From positions 1 to 7,096 of the forward strand of contig JAIFNM010000180.1 in assembly GCA_020047725.1 (NCBI GenBank): 7,096 nucleotides of DNA, written 5' to 3'. Under the pieces are notes generated by a model that saw only the letters and a list, made by a program, of their open reading frames with translations, had not been told where the DNA came from and searched no databases. Shown in pieces: positions 5,898-7,096 of this stretch. This DNA comes from Betaproteobacteria bacterium. Lineage in GTDB: Bacteria; Pseudomonadota; Gammaproteobacteria; Burkholderiales; Rhodocyclaceae. The position numbers and the translations under genes are program-made. The first letter of the stretch is position 1. Every line of letters begins with the position of its first letter.

Positions 5898-7096
5898 ATG
5901 GAAATCCAGACACACGCAAAACGTGCCCGACGCCTGAGCATCCTTACGACGGGACTCGCCGTAATGATCACCTTTGTTCTCCTGGTGGCTTATCAGTTCG
6001 TCTCGGCACGACGCCAGCTGATGGACGAACTGCATACCGAAGCGAGCATCATCGGCGCCAACAGCACGGCCGCGCTGATATTCAACGACCAGAAAGCGGC
6101 CGGTGAGATTCTAGCCACGGTGCGCCTGACCCCGCGAATTATCGGAGCAGCGCTCTACCATCTCGACGGAACGCTGTTTGCCTTTGAAAACGATCCTGGC
6201 GGGGTTTTCCCGCAAAGCATCGAGGTATTCAACTTCGATAGTCCGAAAACCGTCGAAACGGGCCTGGGAAATTTCGCCGATCTGATCCGCGAGGAAGTCT
6301 ATCAGGACGAAACGCGGGTCGGAACGCTGCTGCTTCACATCACCTATGCCTCGCTTTACTGGAGTCTCCTGCAGTATTCGATCGGCGTCATCCTCATTGG
6401 GGCCATCGCCCTGTTTTTTGCACATCGCTTTACGGTCGGCGTCAGAAAGAAGATGGCGCTTACGGAAAGCCAGCTCCAGCAGATGGCGCTGTACGACCAG
6501 ATCACCGGCCTGCCGAACCGAACATTTTTTGAGTACGAACTGGGCAAAGTAGTCACGCGAATCAAGCGCGAAGGAAAGAGCGGGGCACTTCTCTTTATTG
6601 ACATTGACGATTTCAAGAAGGTTAATGACCTTTGCGGACATCATGCCGGGGATCAGGTCCTGCTGATGATTGCCGAACGGTTGAAACAGACCGTTCGGGC
6701 CGCAGATATCGTCGCGCGCATTGGCGGCGACGAGTTTGCCGTCATTCTCGCCGATTGTGGCTCCCCCGAAAATGCCGCCAAGGTGGCGGACCAGATGATC
6801 GCCGCAATGGCCGACCCCTTTCCGACCGAGCCGATTCCAAGTCACGTCGGATTGAGCATCGGCCTGGCGATGTTCCCCAACGACAGCGACGACTCGGAAA
6901 CGCTCTTGCGTTGGTCGGACATGGCCATGTATGTGGCGAAGTCACATGGGAAGAATTGTTACCAGTTCTTCTCGGAAGAAATCAACAACAATGTCCACAG
7001 CAAGTTGCAGCTGGAAGGCGCTTTAAGGGAAGCGCTGATCGAATCGGATGGTGGTGATGGTGGTTTGTGGGTCGCCTATCAACCGCAGGTCGACGC
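5898..7096 (+). CDS. CHASE8-GGDEF-EAL cyclic-di-GMP enzyme, YfiN-like, 3' truncated
   Basis: The frame is open from ATG 5898 to the window edge (399 codons plus 2 nt), so the C-terminus is missing. A first membrane helix spans about residues 13-35. A periplasmic CHASE8-type sensor follows at about 36-150, including the STAALIFNDQKAA stretch typical of YfiN-like proteins, and a second helix spans about 155-176. The GGDEF domain has D200 of DQITGLPNR, FIDIDDFKKVND for metal binding, GGDEF at 276-280 and an RAAD I-site five residues before it, so cyclase activity is expected. LREAL and YQPQVD near 374-398 begin an EAL phosphodiesterase domain whose catalytic residues lie beyond the window. Only about 24 residues separate the second helix from D200, leaving no room for the usual HAMP domain. 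The start lies 2 nt after the YfiR-family stop, with AGGTGG at 5882-5887 as a possible ribosome-binding site. Operon position implies control by that protein. Confidence 0.93.
   Translation, partial: MEIQTHAKRARRLSILTTGLAVMITFVLLVAYQFVSARRQLMDELHTEASIIGANSTAALIFNDQKAAGEILATVRLTPRIIGAALYHLDGTLFAFENDPGGVFPQSIEVFNFDSPKTVETGLGNFADLIREEVYQDETRVGTLLLHITYASLYWSLLQYSIGVILIGAIALFFAHRFTVGVRKKMALTESQLQQMALYDQITGLPNRTFFEYELGKVVTRIKREGKSGALLFIDIDDFKKVNDLCGHHAGDQVLLMIAERLKQTVRAADIVARIGGDEFAVILADCGSPENAAKVADQMIAAMADPFPTEPIPSHVGLSIGLAMFPNDSDDSETLLRWSDMAMYVAKSHGKNCYQFFSEEINNNVHSKLQLEGALREALIESDGGDGGLWVAYQPQVD
7047..7064 (+). repeat. tandem 9-bp duplication inside the GGDEF-EAL gene
   Basis: GATGGTGGT occurs twice in perfect tandem, encoding DGGDGG from residue 384 just before the EAL YQP motif. 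Compared with the usual EAL opening (LRxAL followed about 8 residues later by YQP), this protein has about five extra residues here. A slippage-made loop insertion is the simplest reading. Confidence 0.6.

Noticed and set aside
6111..6845. 244-codon antisense frame
   Set aside because: It is a shadow of the CHASE8-GGDEF gene. The + strand frame carries intact domain motifs, while the antisense protein has no recognisable family.

Overview
The window reads as a proteobacterial chromosome segment. GC content is moderately high, genes are tightly packed, and the genes are TonB/cyclic-di-GMP types typical of gamma- and betaproteobacteria. The intergenic REP motif (TGGGAGC, stem, GCGAT) resembles those of Pseudomonas and Xanthomonadales relatives. 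I cannot name a genus. All supported genes lie on the + strand.

Layout: positions 1-257 hold no convincing gene, only a candidate sigma70 promoter. Positions 258-2528 encode a stand-alone membrane diguanylate cyclase (MASE1, PAS, PAS, GGDEF). Positions 2529 to about 3042 are non-coding. They contain two sets of inverted repeats, then a 182-bp MITE-like element (2769-2950) with 24-bp terminal inverted repeats and an 8-bp direct repeat at its edges. A REPIN (two REP hairpins facing each other) sits inside that element. A candidate promoter for the next operon follows at once.

From about 3043 to the right edge runs a tightly packed operon. It contains a small exported protein with two copies of a motif also found at the N-terminus of the next protein, a TonB-dependent outer-membrane receptor, a YfiR-family (DUF4154) periplasmic protein, and a CHASE8-GGDEF protein. 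The last gene starts an EAL domain before the window cuts it. Junctions are an ATGA start/stop overlap, a 4-nt gap and a 2-nt gap.

How it may work: in the characterised Pseudomonas aeruginosa YfiBNR system, periplasmic YfiR represses the inner-membrane diguanylate cyclase YfiN, and the outer-membrane lipoprotein YfiB relieves this by sequestering YfiR. Here a TonB receptor occupies the position an outer-membrane partner would have. The operon therefore looks like an outer membrane to periplasm to cytoplasm relay controlling cyclic-di-GMP, with an unknown ligand. That relay is inference from gene content and spacing. The family assignments are visible in the sequence. The MASE1 cyclase upstream is a separate transcription unit in the same signalling currency.
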